Assembly (NCBI RefSeq): GCF_014648095.1 | Contig: NZ_BMQL01000072.1 | Coordinates: forward strand, 1 to 19,040 | Reading direction: 5' to 3' | DNA length: 19,040 bases | Source of the DNA: Deinococcus ruber | GTDB taxonomy: Bacteria > Deinococcota > Deinococci > Deinococcales > Deinococcaceae | In this document: piece by piece, positions 7,541-14,962 of the stretch | How the letters are laid out: each line of letters starts with the position of its first letter | Position numbering within the stretch: position 1 is the stretch's first letter | Made by a program: the position numbers and the translations under genes | The notes under the pieces: model-generated | Told to the model about the DNA's origin: nothing | Databases searched by the model: none | The model's input: the letters and a program-made list of their open reading frames with translations, nothing else

Positions 7541-7681
7541 CATACGAATTCCGGTTGAACAGTTCTGAAAGAACTGCGAAACCCGACCAGAGGGAGTAGG
7601 AAAAAGTACGGATTCCAGAATGGAGTTAGCCTCCGGCATTTTTTCGGAGGATAACGGAATGGCTGGAATCCGTATCAGACC
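7541..7681 (-). repeat. 138-bp small non-coding repeat, copy A
   Basis: On the minus strand this element runs from GGTCTGATACGG to CCGGAATTCGTATG and is about 90% identical to copy B at 11635-11774, which lies in the opposite orientation. It contains a long hairpin: ACGGATTCCAG at one end pairs with CTGGAATCCGT in the middle, with the inner stem CCTCCG/CGGAGG. A second stem-loop is CAGTTCT-TTC-AGAACTG, and ACGGATTCC-like ends are inverted. The element starts within the last codons of rsmE, contributing its TGA, and ends just before the femX promoter. No ORF is credible. Confidence 0.85.
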
Positions 7682-8361
7682 CCGCTGGCGGCGAGTGCGC
7701 CCAGCAGGGCCAGCGGCGCGGTTTCGGCCCGCAGGATACGCGGTCCCAGCGTGATCGCCTGAAAGCCCACCTGGGTCAGCGCCTCCACTTCGGCATCGGA
7801 AAAGCCGCCCTCTGGCCCGCTGATCAGCGTGACCGGAGCCGACCAGTGGAGCTTGTCAAGCAGCCGCAGGCCCGAACCGGGGTGCGCCAGGAACCCCTGG
7901 CCTTCCAGCGTCAGGCGGGCGAGCGGCATGGGGGCCAGCACCTCCGGCACCAGCGCCCGCCGACTCTGCTTGCTGGCCTCGGCAGCGATGCGGCGCAGGC
8001 GCACCAGCTTCTGCTCACCGATGTCGGGCACGTCGGCGTAGCGCGTCTGAAGCAGTTGAACGCGGGCCACGCCCAGTTCGGTGGCGGCCCGCACCACGTC
8101 GCTCAGCTTGTCGCCCTTCAGCAGCGCCACTGCCAGTGTGACCGGCTGCGGCGTCTCGCGGGTGTTTTCCAGCCGCTCGCCCAGCGCCAGCAGTGCCCCG
8201 CCCTCATCCAGCCGCAGCAGCGTGGCGCTGGCCTCCGCGCCCTGCCCGTCGAACACCCGCACTTCGGCACCGGGCCGCAGCCGCAGCACCCGCAGATGGT
8301 GCAGTTCGGCGGGCGGCACGCTCATCTCGGCGCTCAGGGCGGGAACTTTCAGGCGGTGCAT
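7675..8361 (-). CDS. rsmE: 16S rRNA (uracil-1498-N3)-methyltransferase
   Basis: A 228-residue SPOUT-family methyltransferase that methylates N3 of U1498 in 16S rRNA using S-adenosylmethionine. An N-terminal PUA-like domain (about 1-70, with HHLRVLRLRPGAEVRVFDG) precedes the knotted catalytic domain with ALLKGDKLSDVVRAATELGV, then LISGPEGGFSDAEVE and the knot LGPRILRAETAPLALLGAL near the C-terminus. All expected motifs are present and the length is usual (230-250). The ATG at 8361 has AAAGGAG 9 nt upstream. It lies 60 bp after prmA on the same strand, a common pairing of two ribosome-modifying enzymes. Its stop codon TGA is the first part of repeat copy A. Confidence 0.94.
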   Translation of the reverse strand: MHRLKVPALSAEMSVPPAELHHLRVLRLRPGAEVRVFDGQGAEASATLLRLDEGGALLALGERLENTRETPQPVTLAVALLKGDKLSDVVRAATELGVARVQLLQTRYADVPDIGEQKLVRLRRIAAEASKQSRRALVPEVLAPMPLARLTLEGQGFLAHPGSGLRLLDKLHWSAPVTLISGPEGGFSDAEVEALTQVGFQAITLGPRILRAETAPLALLGALAASGV

Positions 8362-8383
8362 CTTCGGTGTCTCCTTTGAGATG

Positions 8384-8397
8384 GGAAGTGGGAAGTC
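8384..8397. repeat. GGGAAGTGGGAAGT tandem motif
   Basis: A 14-nt direct repeat in the prmA-rsmE gap. It resembles the arms of the nested repeat at 5445-5603, whose right arm contains TACTTCCCACTCCCAACTTCC. It may be a remnant of the same repeat family. The motif is short, so chance similarity cannot be excluded. Confidence 0.35.
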
Positions 8398-8421
8398 GGA
8401 CGATCTGTGTTGCCGACGTTC

Positions 8422-9264
8422 CTATTCCTCGCCGTTTCTGGCCGTCACCAGCACCCATTCGCCGTCCAGCCGCTCCTGCACGTCTAAAAAGCCCTCGCGT
8501 TCCAGCGCGGCCCGCACCAGCGGCAGCCGGGGTTCCAGAATTCCGGTCAGGATCAGCGGGCCGCCCGCTTTCAGCGAGGCGCGGTAATCGGGGGCCAGCA
8601 GATCGTGCAGTTCGGCGTACAGGTTGGCGACCAGCACGCCGTAGCGCTCGCTGTCCTCGATCTCTTCACCGTCCAGCGTGCCTTCCATGAAGTTCAGCCG
8701 CCGCCCGGTGACGGTGTGGTGCAGGCCCGACGCGTCTTTCTGGAAGCCGTTGGCCTCGGCGTTCTCGAAGGCGACCGGAATGGTCAGCGGGTCGATATCC
8801 AGGCCCAGCGCCTCGCTCGCGCCCAGCAGACTCGCCGCCATCGCCAGCACGCCCGACCCGGTGCCCACGTCCAGCACCGTCTGACCGTCCAGCTTCAGGG
8901 CGCTCAGTGCTTCGATCGCCATGCGGGTGGTGGCGTGATGCCCGGTGCCAAAGGCCATGCCGGGTTCGATAATCAGCGGTACCTGACCGGGCGGAACCTC
9001 GTGTAGCAGCCAGCCGGGCACCACCGTGACGCGTCCGGCCTGCACAGGCTGCAGGCTCTGTTTCCACTCGGCCTGCCAGTCGCGGTCTTCTTCCTGAAGC
9101 CACTCGCCGCCCGCCAGACCCGGCTGCTCGCTCAGGGGCTGCTCCTCCTCGAAGTACGCCCGCAGCAGGCCGCCGCGCTCCTCCAGGCCGGTTGCGCCCG
9201 CCTCCCACAGCAGGGCGGTCAGTTCCTCATCGTCAAGTGTTCCGGGCAGGCGGTAGACCAACAT
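8422..9264 (-). CDS. prmA: Ribosomal protein L11 methyltransferase
   Basis: A 280-residue SAM-dependent methyltransferase that trimethylates ribosomal protein L11. An N-terminal recognition domain (about 1-60) is followed by the family motif [21 protein letters not shown]. Then come the SAM-binding motif [20 protein letters not shown] and the acidic end of the second strand [33 protein letters not shown] replaces the NPPY-like loop. Length and order fit PrmA. The frame is open to 9429, but that extension crosses the proC promoter. The ATG at 9264 has TACACT 6 nt upstream, typical of a leaderless start. It is divergent from proC (109 bp between starts) and first of a prmA-rsmE unit. Confidence 0.93.
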   Translation of the reverse strand: MLVYRLPGTLDDEELTALLWEAGATGLEERGGLLRAYFEEEQPLSEQPGLAGGEWLQEEDRDWQAEWKQSLQPVQAGRVTVVPGWLLHEVPPGQVPLIIEPGMAFGTGHHATTRMAIEALSALKLDGQTVLDVGTGSGVLAMAASLLGASEALGLDIDPLTIPVAFENAEANGFQKDASGLHHTVTGRRLNFMEGTLDGEEIEDSERYGVLVANLYAELHDLLAPDYRASLKAGGPLILTGILEPRLPLVRAALEREGFLDVQERLDGEWVLVTARNGEE

Positions 9265-9270
9265 GCGGGC

Positions 9271-9276
9271 AGTGTA
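9271..9276 (-). promoter_or_regulatory. -10 box of leaderless prmA
   Basis: TACACT on the minus strand, 6 nt before the prmA ATG at 9264. No recognisable -35 is seen. The same hexamer precedes proC and the paiB-like gene at nearly the same distance. Confidence 0.55.
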
Positions 9277-9360
9277 TAGAAATTCTGTCTGAGTGGGGGC
9301 GGGCCACCCCGAATGTTCGCCGCGTATAGCCCGGGGCCGGGGCGCACAGGGGTAGAACGC

Positions 9361-9366
9361 TACACT
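9361..9366 (+). promoter_or_regulatory. -10 box of leaderless proC
   Basis: TACACT, 7 nt before the proC ATG at 9374. There is no Shine-Dalgarno between the box and the ATG, so the mRNA probably begins at or next to the start codon. Confidence 0.55.
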
Positions 9367-9373
9367 GCCGCAC

Positions 9374-10180
9374 ATGAAGCTTGCCATCGTGGGAGTCGGA
9401 AAACTGGGATTGTCTCTGCTGGAAGGCATTCTGCGGCGGGGCGTGCTTCAGCCGCAGGAGATCGGGCTGCTGGACGCCAACACCGAGCGCACCGAAGCCC
9501 TGTCGGAGCGCCTGGGCGTGCAGGTGCTGGACGAGCGGCAACTGGGCAACGCGCCCCACGTGCTGCTGAGCGTGCAGCCGCGCATCCTGCCGGATATCAG
9601 CGAGTGGCTGTCTGCGCCGCTGCCCAGCGGGGAAGGGCGGGGCTATATCAGCACGCTGGCGGGCGTGAGCACCGAAACGCTCAGCCGCCGCCTGCATACC
9701 CGCCGGGTGGTGCGCGTGATGCCCAATCTGGCAGCGACCATCGGGCAGGCCCAGACCGCCATCACTGCGCCCCTCGAGGCGCACGCCGCCGGAGACGTGG
9801 CATTTGCCCGCGAGCTGTTCGGGGCAGTGGGTCAGGTCTACGAACTGAGCGAGCACCTGCTGCACGTATTTACTGGCATGAGCGCCAGCGGCCCGGCGTA
9901 TCTGGCGGTGGTGGCCGAGTCGCTGGCCGACGGCGGCGTCCGAATGGGCCTGCCCAGAGCGCTGGCGCAGGAACTGGCGGCCCGGCTGATGTCGGCCAGC
10001 GGCGACCTGCTGCTCTCGCGGGCGCACCCCGGCATGCTCAAGGACGAGGTTGCCAGCCCCGGCGGCACGACCATCGCGGGCATCGAAGCGCTGGAAAAGG
10101 CGGGGGTGCGCGGCGGCCTGATCTCGGCAGTGGTGGCTGCCACGCAGCGCAGCATGGAACTGGGGAAAGATCAGGAATAG
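9374..10180 (+). CDS. proC: Pyrroline-5-carboxylate reductase
   Basis: A 268-residue enzyme that reduces 1-pyrroline-5-carboxylate to L-proline with NAD(P)H, the last step of proline synthesis in the cytoplasm. The N-terminal dinucleotide-binding motif is [14 protein letters not shown] (5-18). [17 protein letters not shown] follows the nucleotide domain. The C-terminal helical domain carries the family signature, here [20 protein letters not shown] and [29 protein letters not shown] (in parts). Length is normal (about 270). ATG 9374 is chosen for the motif spacing and for TACACT 7 nt upstream. It is divergent from prmA and followed after about 100 bp by a secreted protein with its own promoter. 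Confidence 0.95.
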   Translation: MKLAIVGVGKLGLSLLEGILRRGVLQPQEIGLLDANTERTEALSERLGVQVLDERQLGNAPHVLLSVQPRILPDISEWLSAPLPSGEGRGYISTLAGVSTETLSRRLHTRRVVRVMPNLAATIGQAQTAITAPLEAHAAGDVAFARELFGAVGQVYELSEHLLHVFTGMSASGPAYLAVVAESLADGGVRMGLPRALAQELAARLMSASGDLLLSRAHPGMLKDEVASPGGTTIAGIEALEKAGVRGGLISAVVAATQRSMELGKDQE

Positions 10181-10270
10181 CGGGCGGCGGCAGACTGTTC
10201 CGCACCCAGAACATGCAAACTCTTTTGGGGCGGCAGTCAACCTACAGGCGTCGAAGCTGGGATGTGCGGT

Positions 10271-10276
10271 TATCAT
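10271..10276 (+). promoter_or_regulatory. -10 box of the small secreted-protein gene
   Basis: TATCAT, 6 nt before the ATG at 10283. It has the same hexamer and a similar spacing to those ahead of femX (7492) and of the small gene at 15711. Confidence 0.5.
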
Positions 10277-10282
10277 GCCCGG

Positions 10283-10840
10283 ATGCGCCGTTTTCTGCCC
10301 GCTCTCGTTTGCCTCGCTCTGCTCTGTCCGGTGGGAGCGGCTCCGGCGTCGGGGTATTTCCCCAACACGCCCGGTACGCTGTGGCGCTATTCCAGCGGTG
10401 AGGTGCAGCAGACCCTGCCCGCCCGAACGGTGCGGGGCGTGCCGGTGATCCCGCTCAGCCACAGCGTCGGAACGCAGCTCGTGTCGGTGGATTATCTGGA
10501 ATACAAAGGCGGGGCCGTGCTGCTGCGCGGCGTGCAGGCCGGGGGCCGCCTGAACTGGTATTCGCCGCCCCTGGTGGTGTATCCGGGGACACTGGCGGCG
10601 GGGCAGCGCTGGAGCAGTGCCAGCAGCGGGACAGCGGGCCTGCGCCTCAGCGGTCAGGTGCTGGGAGCACAGCCTCTGACCACCACGCTCGGCAGCTTCA
10701 ATACCCTGGTCATCCGAAACGACGTACAGAGCGGCACCGACGCCAAGCGCGTCAGCACGCAGTTCGTGTACTTCGTGCCGGGGCTGGGTGTGGTGCGCTA
10801 TCAGGCCGCCGACGGCAGCACCGTAGATCTGGTGAAATAG
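10283..10840 (+). CDS. Secreted protein of unknown function
   Basis: A 185-residue protein with a clear Sec signal peptide: MRR, then a hydrophobic core (LPALVCLALLCPVG), then an AAPA-type cleavage region near residue 22. The mature part is rich in beta-strand-like segments and small residues (YFPNTPGTLWRYSSGEVQQ, VVYPGTLAAGQRW, YFVPGLGVVRYQAADGSTVDLVK). I do not recognise a named domain. The pattern of a lipid or surface beta protein ending in FVPGLGVVRY resembles small exported proteins described only as hypothetical. A longer frame from 10262 adds seven residues before the signal peptide and is rejected. The TATCAT box 6 nt upstream of ATG 10283 supports this start. It is convergent with the phospholipase gene. 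Confidence 0.75.
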   Translation: MRRFLPALVCLALLCPVGAAPASGYFPNTPGTLWRYSSGEVQQTLPARTVRGVPVIPLSHSVGTQLVSVDYLEYKGGAVLLRGVQAGGRLNWYSPPLVVYPGTLAAGQRWSSASSGTAGLRLSGQVLGAQPLTTTLGSFNTLVIRNDVQSGTDAKRVSTQFVYFVPGLGVVRYQAADGSTVDLVK

Positions 10841-10935
10841 GCGTGTCGCCTGTGGCTTGTAGAAACAGCCCCGCCACCTTGTTTCAGCAAGGTTCCCTGG
10901 CCTTTTCTACACGCCACAAGTTGCGTGTCACACGC
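10841..10935. repeat. Palindromic convergent intergenic element
   Basis: Almost every base of this 95-bp gap is in an inverted repeat. TGTGGCTTGTAGAAA (10851-10865) pairs with TTTCTACACGCCACA (10904-10918) with one mismatch. ACCTTG (10876-10881) pairs with CAAGGT (10888-10893). GCGTGTCACACGC (10923-10935) is a perfect 13-bp palindrome directly beside the phospholipase stop codon. It could serve as a bidirectional terminator or be a short mobile repeat. No T-rich tail typical of intrinsic terminators is clear. Confidence 0.6.
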
Positions 10936-11619
10936 TCAGAAGCTGCTTCCCCCACCGATCCGCACGCCCTGATAGTACGCATACGACGCGGCGTAGCAGG
11001 CCGGGCGCTTGTACCAGCTTTTGGCGGCGCAGATGATGTCCATGTTGCTGTGAAACACCTCGTCGGTGGTCTGGCGGTTGGCGTCCGTGCGCTCGTACAC
11101 CTTCAGATTGCGGTAGCCGAAGTCGTGGACATTGCAGGCGGGCCGGAAGTCTTCGCGGTAGCCCAGGCCCAGGCCATCGGGGGCGCTGCATCCGTCGCGG
11201 CTCCAGTCGAGACCCGGATAGGGGAGGGTGCTGCTGGTGGCATACGCCGCGTACTGACCGTTATAAAAGGGCACGCTGCCCCAGCCCACCGACTTGACGT
11301 AGGCGAGGCGATCTGAAGCCAGACTCAGGCCGCCGATGCGGGGAAGGTCGGGGGTGAAGGTGCGGGCCGGGCGCTCGCCGTAGGCCGTCTGGAGCGCTTC
11401 CAGCAGACCCGGATCGTTGGCGTACTGCTTCAGGATGGCCTGACTGTCTGCGTCCTGAAGCTCCGGGCGACTCTGATACTGCGAAAGGGTGCTCGTGGCT
11501 GCCGCATTCGCCTGCGGCGCGGTGGTCTGCTGTCCACACGCTGCCAGCAGCCCTGTCGTCATCAGTCCGAGTACCAAACCTGCTTTCCCCGAGCGTAGTT
11601 GCCTCAAGCCTCGTTTCAT
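10936..11619 (-). CDS. Prokaryotic phospholipase A2 lipoprotein
   Basis: A 227-residue predicted lipoprotein. The N-terminus has Lys/Arg residues, a hydrophobic stretch and a lipobox LAAC with Cys28. A linker with low complexity (about 30-60) leads to a C-terminal phospholipase A2 domain of the bacterial/fungal type: [10 protein letters not shown] (138-147), then [14 protein letters not shown] (158-171) with the catalytic His165-Asp166 pair, and later Cys197 and Cys208 for disulfides. Such enzymes hydrolyse the sn-2 ester of phospholipids, and this one would act outside the cytoplasmic membrane. The ATG at 11619 has AGGGGGC a few nt upstream. Repeat copy B occupies its upstream region. It is a single gene with no immunity partner visible. 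Confidence 0.85.
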   Translation of the reverse strand: MKRGLRQLRSGKAGLVLGLMTTGLLAACGQQTTAPQANAAATSTLSQYQSRPELQDADSQAILKQYANDPGLLEALQTAYGERPARTFTPDLPRIGGLSLASDRLAYVKSVGWGSVPFYNGQYAAYATSSTLPYPGLDWSRDGCSAPDGLGLGYREDFRPACNVHDFGYRNLKVYERTDANRQTTDEVFHSNMDIICAAKSWYKRPACYAASYAYYQGVRIGGGSSF

Positions 11620-11634
11620 GGTCGCCCCCTGAAG

Positions 11635-11774
11635 GTCTGATACGGATTCCGGCCATTCCGTTATCCTCCGAAAAACCCCTGGAGGCTAACTCCATTCTGG
11701 AATCCGTCCTGTTCCTACTCCCTCTGGTCGGGTTTCGCAGGTATTTCATACCTGTTCAACCGGAATCCGTCTGA
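11635..11774 (+). repeat. 138-bp small non-coding repeat, copy B
   Basis: Inverted relative to copy A about 4 kb away. It reads GGTCTGATACGGATTCCGG at the left end and CCGGAATCCGTCTGA at the right. Nearly all differences from copy A lie in loops or preserve pairing: the stem CAGGTA-TTTCA-TACCTG here replaces CAGTTCT-TTC-AGAACTG there. The G after ACGGATTCC (A in copy A) pairs with T as a wobble. The element sits upstream of the phospholipase gene. No ORF is credible. Confidence 0.85.
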
Positions 11775-11858
11775 AGTGCCGAGCATAGATGTGCGGTAAC
11801 GCCTCCAGCATAAGCCTGCGGCGCTTCTCCAACATGACGCCCTGATTTCAGGAACAGG

Positions 11859-12524
11859 TCAGCGGCGTTCGCCGTCTTTCTCGCTCTTCTTCCTGCGCCT
11901 GCGGTAGCCCAGCAGATCGGCGTACATGCGCGAGCGGTAGCCCACGCCCTTCCAGAAGCCGCGCTTCTCTTCCTTCATCACCTGACCGAGTTGGGGCAAT
12001 TCCACGTAATCCCAGCGCACACCGCTGCGCTTCAGGGCGTCGGTGATGGCGGGTTCCGGCCAGCGCTCCTGCCCCAGCCCCGGCACATTCAGCAGCCAGC
12101 GCAGGCGGCAGGCCCGCTGGCCCGACAGGTGCGGCGTCAGTTTGTTGCCGAGGTCGGTCATCAGGCCGCCCCCGTCAAAAATGCCGATAGACATATCCAG
12201 CTTCCCGCTCTGAACCGGGCGCAGCAGAATATCGAGGTGGGTCGGCGTCAGGCCCAGCAGGTCGGCGTCGAGCATCAGCACGTAGTCGGCGCGGCCCTCT
12301 GCGGCCTTCAGGCCCGCGTACAGGGCTGGGCCTTTGCCCACGTTCTGGGTCAGCTCGACCACCTGTGCGCCCGCGTCACGCGCCACCTGCGCCGTGCCGT
12401 CGGTGCTGCCGTCCGATGCCACGATGACCAGCGGTGTCAGCAGCAGCGCCACCCGCACGACGTCTGCGACGGTCTGGGCCTCGTTGTAGGCGGGGATCAC
12501 CACCGCGATGCTGGAGTGGGTCAT
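11859..12524 (-). CDS. Family 2 glycosyltransferase
   Basis: A 221-residue GT-A fold glycosyltransferase. The nucleotide-sugar binding half is clear: VVIPAYNEAQTVADVV (8-23), VIVASDGSTDGTAQVARDAG (33-52), a lysine-containing NVGKGPALYAGL (61-72) and the metal-binding LDADLLGL (85-92). The second half is short and ends in an Arg/Lys-rich tail. There is no transmembrane helix, so it is cytoplasmic or peripheral to the membrane. The donor and acceptor are unknown; dolichyl-phosphate-mannose-synthase-like and glucosyl-phosphoglycerate-type enzymes share this pattern. It follows rseP by 61 bp. A hairpin after rseP and a TATAGT box at 12541-12546 suggest that it can be transcribed on its own. ATG 12524 has GAAAG upstream. 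Confidence 0.85.
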   Translation of the reverse strand: MTHSSIAVVIPAYNEAQTVADVVRVALLLTPLVIVASDGSTDGTAQVARDAGAQVVELTQNVGKGPALYAGLKAAEGRADYVLMLDADLLGLTPTHLDILLRPVQSGKLDMSIGIFDGGGLMTDLGNKLTPHLSGQRACRLRWLLNVPGLGQERWPEPAITDALKRSGVRWDYVELPQLGQVMKEEKRGFWKGVGYRSRMYADLLGYRRRRKKSEKDGERR

Positions 12525-12540
12525 ACGGTCTTTCGAGGGA

Positions 12541-12546
12541 ACTATA
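12541..12546 (-). promoter_or_regulatory. Candidate -10 box of the glycosyltransferase gene
   Basis: TATAGT on the minus strand, 16 nt before the ATG at 12524, with GAAAG between as a possible ribosome site. No convincing -35 is found 17 nt upstream, where the sequence is GGGGGC. It lies just after the rseP hairpin. Confidence 0.35.
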
Positions 12547-12554
12547 GCGGTTTC

Positions 12555-12585
12555 GCTGCCGCTGCCCCCTTCAGGAAGCGGCAGC
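12555..12585 (-). terminator. Hairpin directly after the rseP stop
   Basis: On the minus strand GCTGCCGCT (12577-12585) pairs perfectly with AGCGGCAGC (12555-12563), a 9-bp GC-rich stem with a 13-nt loop, beginning one base after the rseP TGA. It is followed by GAAACC and not a T-run, so it may weaken read-through or protect the 3' end instead of acting as a full intrinsic terminator. Confidence 0.45.
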
Positions 12586-13716
12586 TCAGAAGAAGCGGCT
12601 CAGATCGCGAATCACCACGAACAGCGAGAGCAGCATCACCAGGCCGAAGCCCGCCGCCGTGACCGCACTTTCCTGCGCGAAGGTCAGGGGTCTGCGGCGC
12701 AGCACGCCCACCAGCACCAGCAGAATGCGCCCGCCGTCCAGCCCCGGAATCGGCAGCAGATTGAAAAAGCCCAGCGACAGATTGATGGTGGCGGCGATCA
12801 GCACCAGCGTCCAGCCGCCCAGACTGGCCGCCTGCGACACGATCTGCGCCGTACCGACCGGGCCAGCCACGCCCTGATCCTGGGTGAAGTTGAGCGTGAA
12901 AAAGCGGCTGAACAGGTTGCCGAAGGCCTTCAGAACCTGCGGCACCGCACTGACGATGGTGCGCCCCGCCTCGGCAAACGCCCCGCCCAGCCCCACGCGG
13001 CGCACGCTGCTGGCGGCTCCGTATTCGATGCCCAGAATGGCCCGCTTCCCGCCAACGGTGGGCGTCCAGTCGAAGGTGATGGTCTGGGTCTTACCGCCGC
13101 GCTCGAAGGTGAAGCTGTGTGGCCCCTGCACGCTCAGGGCACGCTGCACCCGCGTCCAGCCGCCGACTTCCTCACCGTTTACGCGCTCCTGCACCGGCAG
13201 CGCCTGTCCGTCGATGGCGGTTACGGTATCGCCCGAGCGGAAGCCCAGCTGGGCGGCCCGCGACGCTGGCACCACCCTATTGATGACGGCGCGGTTGGCC
13301 TGAACGTCGGGCACGCCGTTGGCCGCGAAATTGCCGCCCAGCAGCAGGAAGGCCAGCAGCAGATTCATGATCGGGCCAGCTAGCAGAATGGCGACCTTGC
13401 CCCATGCCCCAAGCAGCGCGTAGCCGTGCTTGGGGGCGTCGGCCACGCCGTCTGTGCCGACATCCGGGGCCATGCCGTCGATCTCGACGTATCCGCCGAT
13501 GGGCAGCGCCGACAGCCGCCATTCGGTGCCGCGCCATCTGCGCCGCCAGAAGATCGGCCCCATGCCCACGCTGAAACTGTTGACCGGAACGCCCTGCAAA
13601 CGGGCCGCCCAGAAGTGCGCCAGTTCGTGCATGAAGGTGGCGAGCAGGATGATAACGAGCGTCCAGAGAATGCCCTGCGGCGTGAGCGCCTGTGCGATGG
13701 CCTGAAAAAAGTTCAT
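12586..13716 (-). CDS. rseP: Site-2 membrane metalloprotease (RseP type)
   Basis: A 376-residue intramembrane zinc protease of the S2P/RseP family, which cuts membrane-bound anti-sigma factors or remnant signal peptides. The first membrane segment carries the zinc motif HELAH (30-34). A PDZ domain lies in the middle (about 125-200; [17 protein letters not shown]). The second active-site segment is [15 protein letters not shown] (319-333), which supplies the conserved Asp. A final membrane helix runs near the C-terminus ([11 protein letters not shown]). All core motifs are present. It overlaps the end of dxr by 4 bp, which indicates translational coupling. The dxr-rseP order is seen in many bacteria. 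The start at 13716 is set by this overlap and by the usual distance to HELAH. Confidence 0.93.
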   Translation of the reverse strand: MNFFQAIAQALTPQGILWTLVIILLATFMHELAHFWAARLQGVPVNSFSVGMGPIFWRRRWRGTEWRLSALPIGGYVEIDGMAPDVGTDGVADAPKHGYALLGAWGKVAILLAGPIMNLLLAFLLLGGNFAANGVPDVQANRAVINRVVPASRAAQLGFRSGDTVTAIDGQALPVQERVNGEEVGGWTRVQRALSVQGPHSFTFERGGKTQTITFDWTPTVGGKRAILGIEYGAASSVRRVGLGGAFAEAGRTIVSAVPQVLKAFGNLFSRFFTLNFTQDQGVAGPVGTAQIVSQAASLGGWTLVLIAATINLSLGFFNLLPIPGLDGGRILLVLVGVLRRRPLTFAQESAVTAAGFGLVMLLSLFVVIRDLSRFF

Positions 13717-14888
13717 AGGGGTGCTCCTGCGTGGTGGCTGTGGGTCACGAGTTCCTGCGAGCGCCGCCGCGCCCAGTCGTCGGTCTGGGCCAGCGTGTCC
13801 CAGCTCAGGGCGGCGGTGGGGGTTTCATCCAGAAGCTGTTCGATCAGGGCGGCGATGCCGGGGAAGCCGATGCGCCCTTCCAGAAACGCCGCCACCGCGA
13901 CTTCATCGGCGGCGTTGAGGGCGGTGGGGGCCACGCCGCCCATCTCGCCTGCACGGTAAGCCAGCGCCAGGGCGGGAAAGCGCGTCAGATCGGGTTCGCC
14001 AAATTCCAGCGTGCCCAGCAGCGGCCAGCTCAGATGCCCGGCCACCTCCGGGCCACGCGGCACCAGGCCGGGTTCGCCGGGCCGCTGCATGCCGGTGGGC
14101 GCGGCGTCGATGGCGTAGGCAATCGCCAGACGCATATCGGTGGGGCCGAGATTGGCCTTCAACGAGCCGTCGCGGAAGCGAATCAGGGCGTGCACGATGC
14201 TCTGCGGATGCACGCTCACCCGCACCTGCGACAGCGGCACTCCGTACAGGCTGGCGCATTCCAGCACCTCCAGCCCCTTGTTCAGCAGCGTGGCGCTGTC
14301 GATGGTCACTTTCGGCCCCATGCTCCAGTTCGGGTGCTTCAGCGCCTGCTGCGGCGTGACGCTGCTCAGATCGGGTGGGCCGCTGCGGAAGGGGCCGCCC
14401 GATGCGGTCAGGATCAGTTCGGCCACGTCCTGCACGCGCTCGCCCACCAGACACTGATAGACCCCGGTGTGCTCGGAATCAATCGGCACGATGCGCCCGC
14501 CGCCCGCCGCCGCTTCCCAGATCAGCGGGCCAGCCGTGACCATCGCCTCCTTGGTCGCCAGCGCCACATTTCTTCCGGCATGCAGCGCGGCGCGGGTGGG
14601 AGCCAGCCCGATCAGGCCGCTCATGGCGTTCACCGTCACTTCGGCGGGCATCACCGCGATTTCGTTTACATCAGCAATGACCTTGATGCCGGGCAGGCGG
14701 GCGCGGGCGTCCTGCAGGCAGCGTTCATCCACGCTGACCATGCTGGGCCGGAACTCGCGTACCTGGGCTTCCAGCGTGTCCAGATTGCGCCCCGCTGCCA
14801 GCGCCACCACCGTGTAGCCGCGTTCGCGGGCCACGTCGAGGGTCTGGGTGCCGATAGAGCCGGTGGAGCCGAGGACAGTGAGGCGCAT
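13713..14888 (-). CDS. dxr: 1-deoxy-D-xylulose 5-phosphate reductoisomerase
   Basis: A 391-residue enzyme that converts 1-deoxy-D-xylulose 5-phosphate to 2-C-methyl-D-erythritol 4-phosphate with NADPH, the committed step of the MEP isoprenoid pathway. It shows the NADPH motif [14 protein letters not shown] (6-19), [10 protein letters not shown] (111-120), the metal-binding DSEH (137-140), SGGPFR (163-168) and [21 protein letters not shown] (187-207, in parts). The substrate and metal residues expected for the family are present, so it should be active. Products feed carotenoids, quinones and undecaprenyl carrier. It is first in a dxr-rseP unit and is followed by rseP with a 4-bp overlap. ATG 14888 has TGGAAG close upstream. 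Confidence 0.96.
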   Translation of the reverse strand: MRLTVLGSTGSIGTQTLDVARERGYTVVALAAGRNLDTLEAQVREFRPSMVSVDERCLQDARARLPGIKVIADVNEIAVMPAEVTVNAMSGLIGLAPTRAALHAGRNVALATKEAMVTAGPLIWEAAAGGGRIVPIDSEHTGVYQCLVGERVQDVAELILTASGGPFRSGPPDLSSVTPQQALKHPNWSMGPKVTIDSATLLNKGLEVLECASLYGVPLSQVRVSVHPQSIVHALIRFRDGSLKANLGPTDMRLAIAYAIDAAPTGMQRPGEPGLVPRGPEVAGHLSWPLLGTLEFGEPDLTRFPALALAYRAGEMGGVAPTALNAADEVAVAAFLEGRIGFPGIAALIEQLLDETPTAALSWDTLAQTDDWARRRSQELVTHSHHAGAPL

Positions 14889-14962
14889 GGACTTCCAGTT
14901 TGCCGCAGATCGGTGAGACGTGTGGGAAGGAAGGGCACAGAACTTCTGCGCCCGGCCAGTTT

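Noticed and set aside
7493..7639. N-terminal extension of femX to 7639
   Set aside because: The extension lies largely in repeat copy A, whereas a GTG at 7492 has a properly placed -10 box and matches the expected family N-terminus.
9233..10462. 409-residue minus-strand frame across proC
   Set aside because: It is antisense to proC, which has every family motif, and it also crosses two promoter regions.
11841..11852. CCTGATTTCAGG palindrome as a terminator of the glycosyltransferase gene
   Set aside because: The stem is only 5 bp, AT-containing and lacks a T-run, so it is too weak to call.
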